Of a DNA stretch of 64,000 nucleotides, positions 63,394 to 64,000 are shown piece by piece. Both the position numbers and the translations under genes were made by a program. The DNA lies in the NCBI GenBank assembly GCA_045546695.1, contig JAZQDE010000001.1, positions 1 to 64,000 on the forward strand, in the 5' to 3' direction. Numbering within the stretch: position 1 is the stretch's first letter; each line of letters begins with the position of its first letter. The DNA is from SIG424 sp045546695. Lineage in GTDB: Bacteria; Bacillota; Clostridia; UBA1212; UBA1255. The notes under the pieces were generated by a model. It worked only from the letters and a program-made list of their open reading frames with translations, had not been told where the DNA came from and searched no databases.

Positions 63394-64000
63394 ATGAAAA
63401 AACTAACCGGCATACTACTTTTATTTGTATTAATATTCTCACTTTGTGTGACATCATGTAAACCAAGACAGTCATTTATCCATAAAAATGACAAAGGGTA
63501 TGTGGTTACATTCTCACGTAAAGATTTGAAAAAAGCAAAAAAAGTAAGGGATAGAGTGTATAAACAAGGAGGCAACATACAGGTTGATAACATTCTTGAT
63601 TATAGACTTAGATTTAATTCTATTTATGAACTGCATGATTTTTTTGCTTTAGGTGATATATCGTATCAAAAAGCGGAAGATATTTATTTTGAGTTAGCCT
63701 CATCAGTTGATAAAAATAATAATATACAGCTTTTTGATCTTGATGAGATTTTACAGCTTAATATAGAATTGGATAAATTGGATTATGTAGATTTATATAA
63801 AGTGTGGTTATATTCTGACTCCTACTCATATGAAGTTATGGGACAGATTATAGATTGCGATGGAGGATATCATTTGATTTTTAATCAGAATAGCTTAAAT
63901 GCTTCGCCTACTGATTGGATCGATCAAAATGCTGAAAAAGTATATACCACACAGATAGATGGATATAATGCAACAGTCAGTGAGACTATGGAGTCAGATG
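63394..64000 (+). CDS. Lipoprotein of unknown function, 5' part (runs off the window)
   Basis: The ATG follows GGAGG (63381-63385). A lipoprotein signal ends in VTSC (Cys22). The frame stays open to the right edge, giving at least 202 codons without a stop. Downstream residues are rich in Asp, Asn, Tyr and Lys, with YKVWLYSDSYSYEV and DLDEILQLN; no domain is recognised. Codon use is strongly AT-biased (TTA, ATA, AAT, GAT) compared with genes to the left, suggesting a recently acquired or differently selected region. Confidence 0.75.
   Translation, partial: MKKLTGILLLFVLIFSLCVTSCKPRQSFIHKNDKGYVVTFSRKDLKKAKKVRDRVYKQGGNIQVDNILDYRLRFNSIYELHDFFALGDISYQKAEDIYFELASSVDKNNNIQLFDLDEILQLNIELDKLDYVDLYKVWLYSDSYSYEVMGQIIDCDGGYHLIFNQNSLNASPTDWIDQNAEKVYTTQIDGYNATVSETMESD

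Overview
The window looks like a chromosomal segment of a fermentative, Gram-positive-type bacterium of the class Clostridia (Bacillota), probably an uncultured gut or rumen organism. The signs are strong GGAGG-type ribosome binding sites, frequent TTG/GTG starts, lipobox lipoproteins, HPr kinase, the ylxM-ffh-rpsP-khpA-rimM-trmD cluster, Pta-AckA acetate formation, oxygen-sensitive glycyl-radical chemistry and several plant-glycan enzymes. G+C looks mid-40s by eye. No rRNA, tRNA, CRISPR array, transposase or phage structural gene was recognised.

Region 1 (1-16.9 kb) is accessory and glycan-related. It holds the tail of a LamG protein, a LamG-GDPD lipoprotein, a translationally coupled minus-strand operon (GH127 - glycyl radical enzyme - activase - GH36), a divergent GH36 alpha-galactosidase with an NlpC/P60-like N-terminus, a 72-bp tandem hairpin array, a solitary PD-(D/E)XK nuclease-like gene, and a gene fusing an MFS transporter to a GH2 glycosidase. 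The radical enzyme embedded in a glycosidase operon is the most promising undescribed system here. One testable idea is dismantling of plant extensin (arabinosylated hydroxyproline, galactosylated serine).

Region 2 (16.9-33 kb) starts with an IbrA/IbrB-like pair (PAPS-reductase-fold plus ParB-fold). It continues with a membrane hydrolase, a large membrane-anchored GH42-like protein, a YczE-like protein and an ECF S component, a UDP-sugar pyrophosphorylase, a two-component system, hprK-murB, a lipoprotein, an RluA synthase and a CAP-domain protein.

Region 3 (33-42.6 kb) is central metabolism: a minus-strand E2-E3-E1 2-oxo acid dehydrogenase operon ending in a DeoR regulator, with a dyad operator at its promoter, then a decayed surface-protein remnant, pta-ackA and a divergent GDPD protein.

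Region 4 (42.6-52.2 kb) opens with a second tandem hairpin array (71-bp period). The translation/RNA-modification cluster follows. In it TrmD is fused in frame to a NifS-like cysteine desulfurase immediately before thiI, where rplS is usually found. Two radical-SAM-associated genes and a sugar isomerase follow.

Region 5 (52.2-64 kb) has a DUF1624 membrane protein, a D,D-carboxypeptidase, an incomplete Tad-like trio, an MTA/SAH deaminase-like amidohydrolase, a sugar isomerase with a divergent 6-phosphogluconate dehydrogenase, a DUF368 lipid transporter, small membrane proteins, and at the AT-rich right edge a truncated lipoprotein gene. All five convergent gene pairs in the window overlap at their 3' ends, three of them by exactly 14 bp.
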